From assembly GCA_025602915.1 (NCBI GenBank), contig JAHLJZ010000073.1:1-64000 (forward strand): a DNA stretch of 64,000 nucleotides, written 5' to 3'. This stretch comes from Paraphysoderma sedebokerense (taxonomy: Eukaryota; Blastocladiomycota; Physodermatomycetes; Physodermatales; Physodermataceae). Made by a program: the position numbers and the translations under genes. Each line of letters begins with the position of its first letter. The stretch's first letter is position 1. Below, piece after piece: positions 37,047-49,594 of this stretch. The notes below the pieces were generated by a model. The model saw only the letters and a program-made list of their open reading frames with translations. It ran no database searches and was not told the DNA's origin.

Positions 37047-38948
37047 GATGAGCATTCTACCGAAGGAGCTAGTCAAGGTCTGAATACACAATTTAGGGTT
37101 ATACGCTATCGCTACTTTTTGAAATCTAACCGTTCTGGTTTGTGCTGTATACAGACAACTGCTGAATCAGTCGGAATCATTAGCCTGAAAGATGATGTTG
37201 CTACCGCCGTAACACTGGATTTAGAGTACAGGATACGAGATATATTGCAGGTAAGATTCCGTTCTCGTATAAGAACTTGGCGCCTTCCAGTATGGCCGAG
37301 TGTTTGTCGGACGCTCTATCTTGGACACTCGATTTTGACATTGTTGAAATATTGCCACATTTGACCTGATATAGGAGTCTAAGAAGTTTATGAGACACTC
37401 GAAACGAACAAAATTATTGCCCACAGATATCAATTTGGCGTTAAAAGTTAGAAATGTTGAAGTATGACATCCATTTTCTCAATCCATTGATGATCTCTTG
37501 CGACTGAGCAGGCGTGCCCACATATTTTATTTCACGATACAATCCTAACTAAGCCGTGTTTCGTTTTATGTATGATCAACTATAAATCAGCCTCTTTATG
37601 GCTATGTATCTCCAGGACCATTTCAATTCATGAAGGCCGGGCCAGATTTGTTTTATGTTCAAGACGAAGAATTGGATTTTGAGAAACTATTGAATGAACC
37701 ACTGCCGAAGATTCCTTTAGAAACTACTTTTACCGGTAATTAAACTCGTTACCACGATCTAAAGTAATTAAGCTAACTAGATCAATATCTCACTTGTAAT
37801 AGGTCACTGGCTTGCCATCGACGGAGTACAACCGGCAATACCACAGAATCCCCCGCCAGGTCAATATTATATCATTTCACCTTAGTTCATAAATTAATGG
37901 TCTAACATTATGCCTACCACTGTAACAGAGACAAAGATCGATCTCACCAATCCAATGACTCCCCCTTCTGCCACCACTCCCCTTTCAGCGGCCAGCGCAA
38001 CTTCAGTCAAGACCACCGTAAAACCACTTGTAAAACATGTTCTTAGTAAAGAACTTCAACTTTACTACGAGAAAATTACATCAGCCGTTACAGGGAATGA
38101 ATCAACTTTACGTCAAGCCGCATTAGACTCAATTAGGACAGATCCAGGATTACAACAGTTATTACCGTACTTTATTCAATTTGTTAGTCAAAAGGTTTCA
38201 AAGAACATGAAGGATTTGGGAACACTAAGTGTGATGCTAAATTTCACGGAAAATCTGTTATCAAACCCTCATTTCTTCGTGGAACCATACGTACGTTGGT
38301 TTTTCTATTTTTCACCATCGTTAACCAACGCGATTCTTACTCGCATTCATTAACAGTTGCATCAACTCATGCCGACTCTTCTCTCCCTCGTCGTTGGTAA
38401 ACGGCTCTCGGCAACACCGCAAGAAGACCATTGGTCGCTTCGCTACTCTGCTGCGACACTTATAACTCATCTCATCAATCAATATTCGTCTTCGTATTCA
38501 ACGCTTCAGCCGCGTGTAACAAAAACCTTATTGATCGCTTTACTTGACCCGGAAAAACCATTCACCACTCGATATGGCGCTATTGTCGGTTTAACACTGT
38601 TAGGCAAACAAGTGGTGCAAGCGCTGTTAGTGCCAAATTTGAAAGCTGTCGGGAGGATTATTAAGGAAGCTATGGACGATATGGAAAGTGATGATGTGAC
38701 AAAAATGGAGGCTGGGAAATGTTGGCTGTCTTATCTGGTTTGTTGCCGATCTTTCGTCGTTGATATTTTATAATGTACGAAATAGGTTTATTGATGATGG
38801 TCATTTAAATACCGTTTAGGATGCCGTAACACCAAACTTGCAAGAAATTCATTCAACGACTCCTATAGATTTAGAAAGATTGAAGGAAGATTACGGTGAT
38901 TTCGCAAATGATCTGTTTCAAAGGTTAAATGAGAATAATTCTCGATGA
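37047..38948 (+). CDS. TAF6: TFIID subunit TAF6
   Basis: A general transcription factor subunit that pairs with TAF9 through a histone fold and scaffolds TFIID (and SAGA-type complexes) with C-terminal HEAT repeats. Exon 1 reads MSILPKELVK and splices exactly to TTAESVGI; an upstream in-frame ATG in another frame is not the start. The histone fold continues with YRIRDILQ, KFMRHSKRTKLLPTDINLAL and NVEPLYGYVSPGPFQF. Then come IPLETTFTGHWLAIDGVQPA and IPQNPPP, the family linker. The HEAT part (38.0-38.7 kb) has LSKELQLYYEKIT, TDPGLQQLLPYF and PEKPFTTRYGAIVGLTLLG. About eight exons. The protein stops shortly after the HEAT repeats, as in yeast, without the long tail seen in mammals. Confidence 0.96.
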
Positions 38949-39266
38949 TTAGAGCCGATCTTAATCAAACAGGTAGTTCAGCTAATGTATTATATCAGGG
39001 GTAAAAAAGTGACACCCTCAAAATCCATGCATTGATAAGTCAAATGTGTACCAAACAAATATTAAACTTTGTTCATCAATGTTTTAATATACAATCAGAC
39101 TACTTCAACTCGTGTATTCAACAATGAATCACGTCCATTTCATTTACATGGTCTCCACTCAACTTGTGCCCACTAGTTTTACACCCAAGTAAGTAGCTAC
39201 GCATATAGGCAAAGAACTTCAATAGAGAGGATACTGACCCAAACGGGCCGAACTAACTTGTAAAGT
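38949..39266. other. convergent 3' spacer, TAF6 and E2 gene
   Basis: About 320 AT-rich bases between two converging genes. Nothing recognised. Confidence 0.6.
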
Positions 39267-40402
39267 TTAAAAGTTTTCGGCACTCCTCCGCACAATCCTT
39301 CCAACACGTTTCTTGAATGCGTCATAATTCTCTCGAAACTCCTTCTGAAGATTGGAAAGTAAATCATACGTTAATTTAAAGTCCGTTTAACTGAGCTACG
39401 GCAATTTTAAACCAATAATTAATAACGACACAATAACATACCGCTGCTTCTATGTTAGCGGGACTTTCATCATTCGGTTCACTCAACATCGAAATCACAC
39501 TTAACATAATTGTTTCCACAGTGTGAACTGGCAACCATCGTTCTTCCGGCTTTTCGTAACCATAAGCATCTTCACCTGTAACACATAGAGAACGTAATAA
39601 GTAAGTTGAATATATGACAGCAGTTGTCGATGTCGAAACAGAAGATAGCGAAATAAGATTAACGAACCGGGCGGGTGCAAGATACTTATACAGACATCAC
39701 CACTTGGATATACTGCTCATATTTCAAGTTGATGGTAAAGGACAATTCGTAGATGGCGTTGAACGGGGAATATGAATGTGGTGAAAAATGGGGAATGCAG
39801 TGGGATGATCGAAACAAATTTGGATAATTGTTAGTTAACGTTGTCATTAGCGGGCATTATCACCAAAACTTGATTCAATACACAAGCAATCAAGGTAGGG
39901 AAAGTAAATGTATGCCCAGCCCATTTTGATAAAGGAAAGCACTACGTCATGGCGTTTGTCGGAGTAGTACTGCCATGTCGAATTTACACCAATCACTACC
40001 CAAACATAATACATATCGATGAACAATATTTTACCATTTGGATGCCACATGTCGGTGACGAATTTCATTTTTGGAGGCATTTCGGGGTAATTTCTGGGGA
40101 AGGCCAATTGAGCTTTGAAAAAGCCACCTTCATACAAGGTTCCTTGGGGAGGGATGATTAGGATTTCCCAGTTGTAGATATCATCGTCGATTAGACCGAC
40201 AGAAAAGTAGTCGTGGGGTTTCTTTGTGAGATCTAGTGCAAAGAAAACAACAGGATGAGATGGTGCCAGATCAGTGAACTGGAGTTATGGACCAAACGCA
40301 ACACCATTCTAGATGGAACGATACAAGGTAGAATATCATATCGACAGGGAACCAGATACCTTTGAATTGCCGTTGGAGGAGAAGGGCAGAAGCGTCAGAC
40401 AT
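39267..40402 (-). CDS. UBE2G1: ubiquitin-conjugating enzyme E2, UBE2G1 type
   Basis: A class I E2 that forms a thioester with ubiquitin and passes it to substrates with an E3. [14 protein letters not shown] at the N-terminus matches UBE2G1 rather than UBE2G2. The fold blocks follow in order: [45 protein letters not shown]-like segment, [18 protein letters not shown] with the catalytic Cys and the acidic loop typical of UBC7/UBE2G enzymes, [20 protein letters not shown], and a C-terminal helix ending RRSAENF. About seven introns, one right after PPG in the acidic loop. UBE2G enzymes act in ER-associated and Lys48-linked degradation; the exact partner is not visible here. Confidence 0.93.
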
Positions 40403-40641
40403 AGTGCGAATGATACAGATGTGCAGATGATATAAAGTAACGATGTGCTTTCTGAATGTGATGTTTATCTTTGTGTGGATGAGGATGACTGATGAACAAC
40501 AAAGCAACGAGGAAAACAAAGAGAAGGAACGCGCGCATTTTCATCGATGAATTTCATTATTGTAGAGCGATACAAGATGTAATTGTGATATACGATAAAT
40601 TATGTATGATACAGAGGATTTCAGATAGACAATAATACATA

Positions 40642-41994
40642 TTAATTAGGTATGGGCCCTCGTCCAGTGATGAAAGCAAACTCGAAAAATATCCTTCCTT
40701 TCTCCTGCATCACCCGGTCGCCAATTCGACATGTCACCTCAACCTCCTGCATCGTTTGATAAACATAAGGTTTTGCTACCAGCATTTGTATGACCTTTCT
40801 CAGTAGGTAAGGCACCTCCGCCAACACATCAACCTTCTTTGTAAATCGCTCGTCAATCTCTACGTTTAGGGTCACTTCGTAGTCTTGGTCGTCCTCTATT
40901 GTCTTCCCGTTCCAACGAAATTCGACCTTGGTAGGTATTACGTACCCGCTTTCGGAACAGACAGAAGATTCCTGAAATGTCATAACAGGATTAACACTGA
41001 TGGCTGTGTAATCATCGAAGTGGAATATGCCCGAGTTGATGATTTGGTCGGACTTGGGCGGAAACGTCTGAACCATGGATAAAGAAATATTCTCAGATTG
41101 GAAAGTAACAAATTGGTAACTCTCGGCCGCCTCGTGAGGTTTCATAGCCTACAAAAATATGGCAATGGTTAGACTCATATTTCATCAGCAAAAAATAAAT
41201 TGCAGTTATCTTCCTACCTGGTAAGTCGCGAGCAAGTATCCGTGTCCAGTAACATTAAGGACTCGGCCGTCCAGTTTGATGGTGCCAGAGACATCTACTT
41301 TAGGTGAAAACCAATCTCTGATAAACTTTTCATTATTCACATCACCATAATGAGTTAATCCGTCCCCTATCTTTAATCCCTCATTCAGCATCACGTATTT
41401 CAAATCCAATTCTACTTCCTTTTCCTTGAGTGATATGAAATGTCCTCGTTTGGTGGTATCACTTTCAGTGAATAAATCCACACTAATCTTGTTTTTCATT
41501 CTAATGGATGTCTTCCCGTTCGTGAATTGAAAATCGTTGCCAGAATAGGTGTACACTTTGAAGAAATCGTGGCCCTGACTTGGGTCAAAATATCTGACGG
41601 TGGTTTGTCCGGAAGCAGAAAACCTAATAATTTTAAAACCCCCAAAAAAATTGGTGTTAATAAAACGAAACTACTGAATTATTGATACTAAGAAGACCTT
41701 GCCCTAAATCAGACATTCCAATTTGGAATAACAAGTATGCTCCATTATCGAGGAAACAATACCAAGTCTGGGACTCTATAAAGCCGTTAGCACCTTGGCT
41801 GAACCATTTAAAGTCTTCTTCGGCAACCGGATTAACTAGAGCAAGACTATCGGCACTTCGACTCTCCGGTGTGGATATTTCTGTTGGGGGTGATTAGAGC
41901 AATGGATTAGTTAGCAAATCTCGACGAATTTGGAGGGCACCAACCGATTTATAGGCTTACCTTGCTTCGCAGTTTTAAACCATGAGCGCATCAT
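40642..41994 (-). CDS. SVF1: survival factor Svf1 family protein
   Basis: Svf1 proteins are two-domain lipocalin-like proteins. In yeast Svf1 binds the cis-Golgi, helps transport ceramide and protects against oxidative stress. The start MMRSWFKTAKQ is an N-terminal amphipathic helix like that used for membrane binding in yeast Svf1. Family landmarks follow: EEDFKWFSQG, ESQTWYCFLDNGAYLLFQIG, FDPSQGHDFF, GDGLTHYGDVNNEKFIRDWF, DVSGTIKLDGRVLNVTGHGY and MKPHEAAESYQFVTFQSEN. Four or so exons on the minus strand. Length is close to yeast Svf1. It is the second of four co-oriented minus-strand genes. Confidence 0.9.
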
Positions 41995-42488
41995 TTTTAT
42001 GTTGCCTTAAAATCAATTCAGTCGTAAAAAGTAGTTTATTGAGGAAAAGCAATAAATTTTGAAATTCACTTCTTGCAATTTATTGTCTCAATTTCAAAAG
42101 ATGTTACTATTTTGGTATTATTACACAATAGCTGTCCAATCATGTCAGTCTTTCCGCGTAATTGGAAAGGTCGGAGTCACTTGTAGGTGTTCCTAGCTCT
42201 GAAGTCAAAAGAATTAAGACAATCAGAATCAGATGGATTATTTTAAAATTTAGAATAAATGTGTTCCATGCATGTTAGTAATGGGTAGTTTTGTATTGCA
42301 CTCTTGAGTTTCAAAATTCGATGAACTCGTAAATCATACATTATTTGTATCCTCATGCGTCGACTGAAAGATTGTAAAATCTATATAGCCACCGCAGACT
42401 ACATAATGTTTATCAGAACAATAATACCTTAATCTCATTAACTATATTTATTTACAATACAGATATTTTGTTTTACAGATATTTACTA
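41995..42488. other. intergenic, DHX34 3' end to Svf1 start
   Basis: About 490 AT-rich bases between two genes on the minus strand. It should contain the Svf1 promoter and the DHX34 3' region. No further structure seen. Confidence 0.55.
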
Positions 42489-45400
42489 TCAGTTCTTGTG
42501 ACTTTTTCTGTGTTTTAATATTTCGATTGGAGTTAACATCAAAGTCTGTCCGCAATCTTTACATTGGTACTCTTTCGCACCCACGCTAGGCCCACTTTGA
42601 GACATCGCACCGATATTCGTTTCCTCTTCATCATCCATAGTAACCTTATTTTGAATGTCATCTGCTTTCAAACACCCCTGCAAATGATTAAGCACTTCGC
42701 TTTTATTGAACATGAATTCGCCTTGACAATTCCCGCATTTCCAGTAGGTTCTCATAAAGTCGGTGAATGACGCTTTTGACACGGATTCCGACAATTTTGA
42801 GGTCGAAACACTCTTGTACCGAAGGTATGATGTTATTTGAATACCTTGCTTTTTAGCTATTATTCAAAATATATCAATGGATTAGAATGAAATTCGGTCT
42901 GATATGTAATAGGAAACACTAACATTTTCCTGCAGCCCACTGCTCGGCTTCCAGAATTTCAGCGGTTGAATCTTCTGGTGCAAAACATGCCGCTATATCT
43001 GAATCTTTTAATACTTCAATACGGCACGGTAACGACATGTTGAGGAAGTTTGTCAATTTTTCTACAATTAGCAATGGTTAATAAAACGCCACATAAGTTG
43101 CGCGATTCACCTATGAATTGCTCGAAGCGAGAGCGAGGAAGCGAAACTTACCAACTATAGTATCAACGGAGGTGTCAAAAGTACCGGATCTAGCGTCCTT
43201 GTAAACTTTCTTTATTGCAGGTGGTATGAAGTCGACACTGTCAAGGTTGGTTCCCTCATTATCATCTGGTTCGTTTTGAGTTTGTAACCCTAGTCCCGAT
43301 TGCTTCGAAAGATGCATGAATGGTTGATCGGTGGATTCATAACACAGAGTAAGTAGCTTACATGACCAATTTCCGACAATTTCTTGTTCAAAATAAAGCC
43401 CCACATTAGGCGCAATTGATTCGAGATGATGAGCACCTAATATGGCGCCAAAGGAATTAAGTAAACAGCAAGACATTTTACGAAATGACCGCAATCCTAA
43501 CCTTTTCAGATAATACGGAAGACCCAAATGATAATTTCAACCAGTCATCGATTACTAAAACAGAACAATCCGCATTTGTATCGACTGCAGCAATCGTAGA
43601 AAAGTATACATGTAAGCAGACAATGTATAGACTACAAATTCAGATTAACTTACCTGATTTGGCAAACATCAGACAGGTGTGTACTGCTGGAACACGGATT
43701 AAATTCATTAAGTACTGAATTTCAGAATAATTTTGTCAAAGACTAGTTTCACTTCAGTGTTTGGAGACAGAGTCGACTACTTACCGGTTTCGTAGTTTCC
43801 AGTAATTGTAGATAACATATCAACTCATCAATGCCTGTAGGTTTGACTTCGAGCAATTCGGATTTGGCATAGAACACTGAAGTGGGATGGATGGTCACGA
43901 ACCTATGGTGAACGATAAATAAAAAACACTTGAGTCTGGTCGGCAGAAAGGAAGAGCTAACAAGTCAGGACATTGCAATCCTTACCTCATATTTTTCGTG
44001 TGAAACACCCAATCCTGTAACTTTCTCTTTGGATTCAACTCATCCGTAATTGCTAATTGAGGGTACAACCCGCTGCAAATAATGAATCGAAGAAGATTCA
44101 AATCCATAGATTCCAACATTGATTCCGTTTGTTGTTGCAAACGATTTACGTCGTGAGATATCGAAAATTCTAGATCACGAATATCCATCGAATCAACATC
44201 TACACAAAATCTGGGTAAGCGATTGGCGGAACAGCTTCGCGACAAACAGACATTACCTTCTTCCTGATGCGTTGATTCTTCTGTTTCAACATCCTGAAAC
44301 TTCAGGATCTTACGCTTTTTCGAACTCTGTAATTGGCGCTGTCGATTGAGCATACGGAGCTTACGTTTCCTCTCACGGTCACGCTATAAAAAAATTATGA
44401 TTGAGTCATTTTAAACGCACAAACAGACAACTTAGAAGAGTTGAAATAACCTCGTTGGTGTCACCCATGCGGTCAATCCTGTACCCTCGAAAATCAGACA
44501 GAATATCTTCGAATTGTCGTTTTAATTTTGTCATTTCGTACAGTCTTTGCTCTTCAATTCCATGTCGCATGCACCATTTCCGGGAGGATTCCTGAAAATA
44601 CTATTCAGTAAACCGTCGAGGTGCGTATAGGTATGTAGGCTGAGCCAGGAGAGTTTTACAAACCTGCCGTGCTGCTTTCACTTTTATCCATTCGTTGTAA
44701 ACATTTAAAAGAGTCAAAGGGTCTCCATAGTGAGAAAAGAAAGACCGCTGGTTATCCAGAATCTCTGGCTTTGATTCCGGAACTCGAAGGAACAGAGAAT
44801 TTGATACGCTGAGACCGGCTGCCACGATAAGAATGGGCTCCGTCACATTGAAAATCTGCATAGAAAAGACAGTTAAGGTTACACGATACAACTCATCCAC
44901 AACCTAAGATCGCTACTTACAGAACCTAAAATCAACATTTTCCCCAGGGAAGCATCCACGGGTAGCTGACTCAAAGCTTTCCCCAAAGGTGTCAGTTTTT
45001 CTTTGATACCCTCTACAGCACCGAGTTCGCGTAATCGTTGAATCGACATTTCAATGTTTTGCAAAGGTGGCCGCTAAAAACGAACATCTCGAGTTAGTCA
45101 CATCCGAACCCTAAATTTCAAAACAAAACAAAGTCTTTACTTCAATAAAATCCAACTCTCTAGGGTCACCCAGTCCTAAGGCTTTAATATTCAAAATGAC
45201 AGATTCTAAAGACACCCTCAAAACCTCCGGTATCGGAAAATCATTCAAGTGTTTAAACTCAGCACGGCTATACAATCGATAACATTCGCCGGGGCCGGTT
45301 CTCCCTGCACGACCAGCTCGTTGTTTTGCTGAAGCTATGTTTAAATGATTGATTACTTCGAGAGCGTAGAAGAGAAGCAAAAAATTACAAGACAATCTAC

Positions 45401-47436
45401 CTTTTGAGATCCAGAATTCACTCAACTTATTCAAGTGTGTTGAATGATCATAATGCATTTCTTTGACTTTGCCGGAATCAATAATAAAGCGAATGCCATC
45501 AATCGTAACGGATGTTTCGGCAATATTAGTACTAATAATACATTTTCGAACACCTTCAGGTGCGATATCAAAGATTTTTTCTTGTTCGGCTTCGGATAAA
45601 GAAGAGTGAAGTGGTAGAATAATCCAACGTCTATCAATGTCTGGTTAATATGTTCCACTAACAGCGGGGAAAACCTGATAAAAGATACGTACTTAGTGTA
45701 GTTTGCGTATATCCTCAATTCGTCGGCCAATGTTGATATTTCATTGATTCCACTCATGAAGATTAACAAATCTCCACGTTCGGTGGGGGAAATAGATTGA
45801 TCGATTTTTTCCATTATCTTCAAATACGGTTCGGAATTCACTTTGGACAGCTTGGAAGGGATCGATATCTAGGCAAACGTTAAACCCCAAGTTGAGATTC
45901 TTCCCACATACACAACAATCTCGCAGAGTTTCAACACACTTTGACCCCCGTTTCCATTCTTTGCTTGAACAACTCCACATCAAGCAAATCTCGATCTTCC
46001 TTCTCGAATGGTACATAATGAATGGCCACTTCGTACATTTTTCCGGGGACTTCGATAATTGGACACCCTCCAAAATAATTACTAAACAACTCGGCATTAA
46101 TCGTTGCACTCATCAGCACAATGCGAATATCCGTTCGTAATTGGCACAGACTTTTAATCACAGTTAGCAGGAAATCAATGGTAACTCCTCGTTCGTGTAC
46201 TTCGTCGACGATGATGACATTATACATGGACAACTCAGAATCGGAGGCATATTGACGAAGTAAGAGGCCTTCAGTTAAGAAAAGAATTCGAGTTCTCCGG
46301 CTTTTATTTCCTTCAAATCGAACTTGGTAGGCTATTTCTGAACCATGGGTGTTCATCGTTTCGTAGCTGGAAATAACAATAAACTAAGAATTGGCCCGAA
46401 GACAAACTTCTCCACCTGGAGTAAAGCGAGACCTACCTCACTCTCTTGGCCAAAGAAAAACAAGCAATCTTCCTGGGTTGTGTGCAGGCAATCTTATCGA
46501 ATCCGGCTTCCATCAGATACTGCGCCACTTGTGTCGATTTACCGCACCCTTAAAGATAGGATTAACATTTTAGAACGGACCGGGCCGGACAATGATTCTG
46601 TGAGGACAAATGGACCAGGTCCATACCTGTATCGCCAGCCACTAGAATAACCTGATTTTTCTTCACCATATTAATAATCGTATCGCGGTATTTAAATATC
46701 GGAAGTGAAGCACGATCCTTATACCATAACATGTTACAAAATATGCCGAACCGATTTCAATCAAAGAAATATAGGCACCAACCGTTAAAATCTTTTCTCT
46801 GAGCGCCTTCTCTTTTTTCTTTTTGAAATCATCAAATAGCGTCAACGCATGCTGTATTTGTTCTTCTTCCTTCTTACTACTTCCTTGAATCGACTTGGAT
46901 GATGTTGATGAAGAAGAGGATTCGGTTGCTTTGTTCTGATAAGATTTGAACTTTGAATAAAAGTCTGAGTGACCAAGTTAGCTGGCTATCCATATACTTG
47001 TGTAACGATTACTCCTAACATATGAGGTAAATATCCAATGCCAATCCACTCCAACATATTAGAAAAAAGAATAAAAAAGCCCACCTTTGAAATTGTTATA
47101 ATCCTCCGACCCGAATGGCATTTTACTACCTCGACCAAAATAGAAATTATCAATTCTTCGACTCCACAATTCTTTATCTTGATTTCTGTCTCTGTTATAT
47201 CTATCGTCATTATCTGTCCTACTACTTTGAAATTTTATTTCTCGTTTATACCCCTGATCGACTCCAGCACCGATTGATTCTTTCGCAGCCTGCAGCGAAC
47301 TCTGGGACGTCGAATGTGGCCGCGACGTTGATGCTTTGACTTTGTGCAATCGACCATCGGGGGTGTATCGTTCTGTTGGTTCTTCGTATCTCTGTCGTTT
47401 GTGGAAATTAATGGTTGGTCGTTGTCGAGGATGCAT
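42489..47436 (-). CDS. DHX34: DEAH-box RNA helicase, DHX34 type
   Basis: DHX34 promotes nonsense-mediated decay in animals by remodelling Upf1. Exons give [20 protein letters not shown] (Walker A, split by an intron), [46 protein letters not shown] (DEVH, as in DHX34), [34 protein letters not shown] and [20 protein letters not shown], then HA2-type sequence ([14 protein letters not shown]) and [13 protein letters not shown]. The C-terminus ([15 protein letters not shown], then [12 protein letters not shown] and LKHRKSH) has the paired zinc motifs that mark DHX34 and separate it from Prp2/Prp16/Prp22/Prp43. Fifteen or more introns. Start chosen at [16 protein letters not shown]; an upstream in-frame extension is possible. 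Confidence 0.92.
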
Positions 47437-48076
47437 GGATGAAGTAGGACCCGAAAGAGAATAGATCGAGGCAGGGCCGAATTGTATGTATGTCCAAGAG
47501 TATAGTGAGGCCTTAAAAGAAAATCTATGATACTTGTACACAGTTCGTCCACTCTCCCTGTCGTCAAAAATTGGTAATTAATACGCTGGCTGTCGCTTTT
47601 GAGTGCATTTTTGTGAGAGATCTGGACGGTAATTTGGTACTTGGCAGAATGTACGAATGAAATGGTCTTTAGGCTTAGGCTGGTTTAGAGAGGGTTTTCA
47701 ACCGACTATAATTCGACCGATTGCAAGGTTTTCTGTGATTGCATTCATCGGTCCAACCCTCAATCACTTTAATCATCTGTCGTCAGACAATGGAATTTAT
47801 TCAATCAGTTCCGTTTGCTCTTTCCGTCAGCAACAGGCCGCATGATCAAAGTCTGGCTGGTAGCAATGAATCAGAGCCCTTTACGACTATCCAAAATCAA
47901 AATAGAATTTTTCATTAACAATTACACAATTCCTCATATATGGTTACAATGTACGAGATTCATCATTTTTCAGATACACAACTACAGTACAATCGCCATT
48001 TTAAATTTGAGATTCATACCGAATTCCAAGATTCGAACTGGGTTTATAACTAGCAACCAAGAATAATTGTAAAAAA
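47437..48076. other. intergenic upstream of DHX34
   Basis: Spacer between two co-oriented minus-strand genes, holding the DHX34 promoter and the end of the SCI1-like gene. A further terminal exon of the latter could lie around 47980-48090. Confidence 0.45.
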
Positions 48077-49594
48077 TCAATCCTTTCGCTGATTAATGCG
48101 AAAGAAAAAAGATAGCAATACATACCCCATTTTTCGTAACTTGTCGGCCGCAACACGTTCTTCTTGAATTCTCTTCAACTCGAGTACTTGCTCCGTCGAC
48201 ATAGTCATTGTAGGCTGCTGTATTGTCATACCGGCTCGATGTTGTTTGCTATGGATAAACAGGTTATAAGAGTCGAAATTAATCTCATAATTAGAGTATA
48301 AATTCTAAAGAACACACAACGCGAAAAATTAACATACCGAATGTTCTCTTCATCCCGACTAAAATCAATAGTCATCTCTTCATCGTCTTGCAATGCTCTT
48401 AAATCTGCTCTCTGTCGCTTAAGTCGTTGTTCTCTATCCCATTTCTCAATGTCATAATACCTATATTGGATATTTCCATGTAAGAATACATTTGTCAGAG
48501 TCGCGCAAAGAAAATGTAACAAACTTGACGTGGGGTAGGGTAGCAGTGTTGTAGTCCTCCATGTACTCCAAAAAATAAACCTAGTTTTGATACATCAGTT
48601 AACAAAGCAGTAAAATAATACTATTATACTCTTGTATAATAAATACTAAGTAAATGTACCTTTGTGGCTTGATTACTCAATTCTTCAATGTCCAAATTCT
48701 TGACTTCCACTAACCACGCTCTAAACTCGGCTTCCTTTCCGTAGATGCTATAAAAATTCATTTTCAATATGATTATAAGATTCACTAGTCAAGGGTTACT
48801 GTTTGAATCTTAACTTACTCTGTTTCCTTGAGGATTCCATAAGCTCCAAAGCCCTTCAACCGTTTATCCGAATCTCCCTTGTGCTTCTTCTTCTTTTTCT
48901 TCTTGTCTTTTTTCTTGTCCTTTTTCTTTTTATTCTTTTTATCTTTCTTCTTCTTCTTCTTTTTTCTGGACTTTTTATCATCGTAGTCACTCGAGTCACT
49001 CGAATCAGAGTCGCTTGAACTATCCGAGTCGTATTTTCGCTTTTTCTTTTTACTTTTCTTTTTTCGGTCTTTATCGCTATCACTATCAGAGTCACTTGAA
49101 CTAGAAGATTCTGAATCCGAGCTATACTTTTTCTTCTTCTTCTTTTTCTTCTTTTTTTTCGAGTCACTCTCGGAATCAGACGAAGAACTTGAACTACTAT
49201 CGGAATCTGATGAATCATGTTTTGATTTTTTGTCCTTCTTGCGTTTCCTTTTCTTTTTGGACTTTTCGTCGGAGTCGCTAGAACTATCAGAATCGGAGGA
49301 CGCAAAATCCTTAGATTTTCGTTTTCGTTTACTCGATTTTGAAGTGGCCTTAGAAGACTCCGAGTCTGAATCCCTGCCATATCGTTTCTCAGAGCGATCA
49401 TAGCCATGCTCTGAAATTAGCGGTTTCATATACTTGTCGTCGGTTTCTTTTGAATAGTTGGACCTACTGGACTGTGGATGTCGGTCGCTTCGTTTGTAGT
49501 CTCGGTCTCGAGATTCTCGTCTACGGGACGATGAACGCCGCCTCGACCTAGAGGACGACGACGGAGAGGAGGAACGAGAGCGAGAACGGGGCAT
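48077..49594 (-). CDS. SR/KS-rich nuclear protein with SCI1-like C-terminal domain
   Basis: The first exon encodes an Arg-Ser run (MPRSRSRSSSPSSSSRSRRR) and then about 200 residues of alternating acidic-serine and poly-lysine blocks, a composition typical of nuclear speckle or nucleolar proteins. Three short exons follow with a compact conserved domain: IYGKEAEFRAWLVEVKNLDI, EELSNQATKVYFLEYMEDYN, LPHVKYYDIEKWDREQRLKR. This resembles the conserved end of the plant style cell-cycle inhibitor 1 (SCI1) family and its fungal relatives, whose biochemical role is poorly known. The last exon has KRIQEERVAADKLRKMG and either reads on to a stop at 48077 or is spliced once more. The serine/lysine blocks could be shadowed in other frames, but this frame has the ATG and conserved domain. 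Confidence 0.75.

Noticed and set aside
48856-49407. 183-codon minus-strand Arg-rich frame
   Set aside because: It is the shifted frame of the Ser/Lys-rich exon of the SCI1-like gene, which has the proper ATG and conserved downstream exons.
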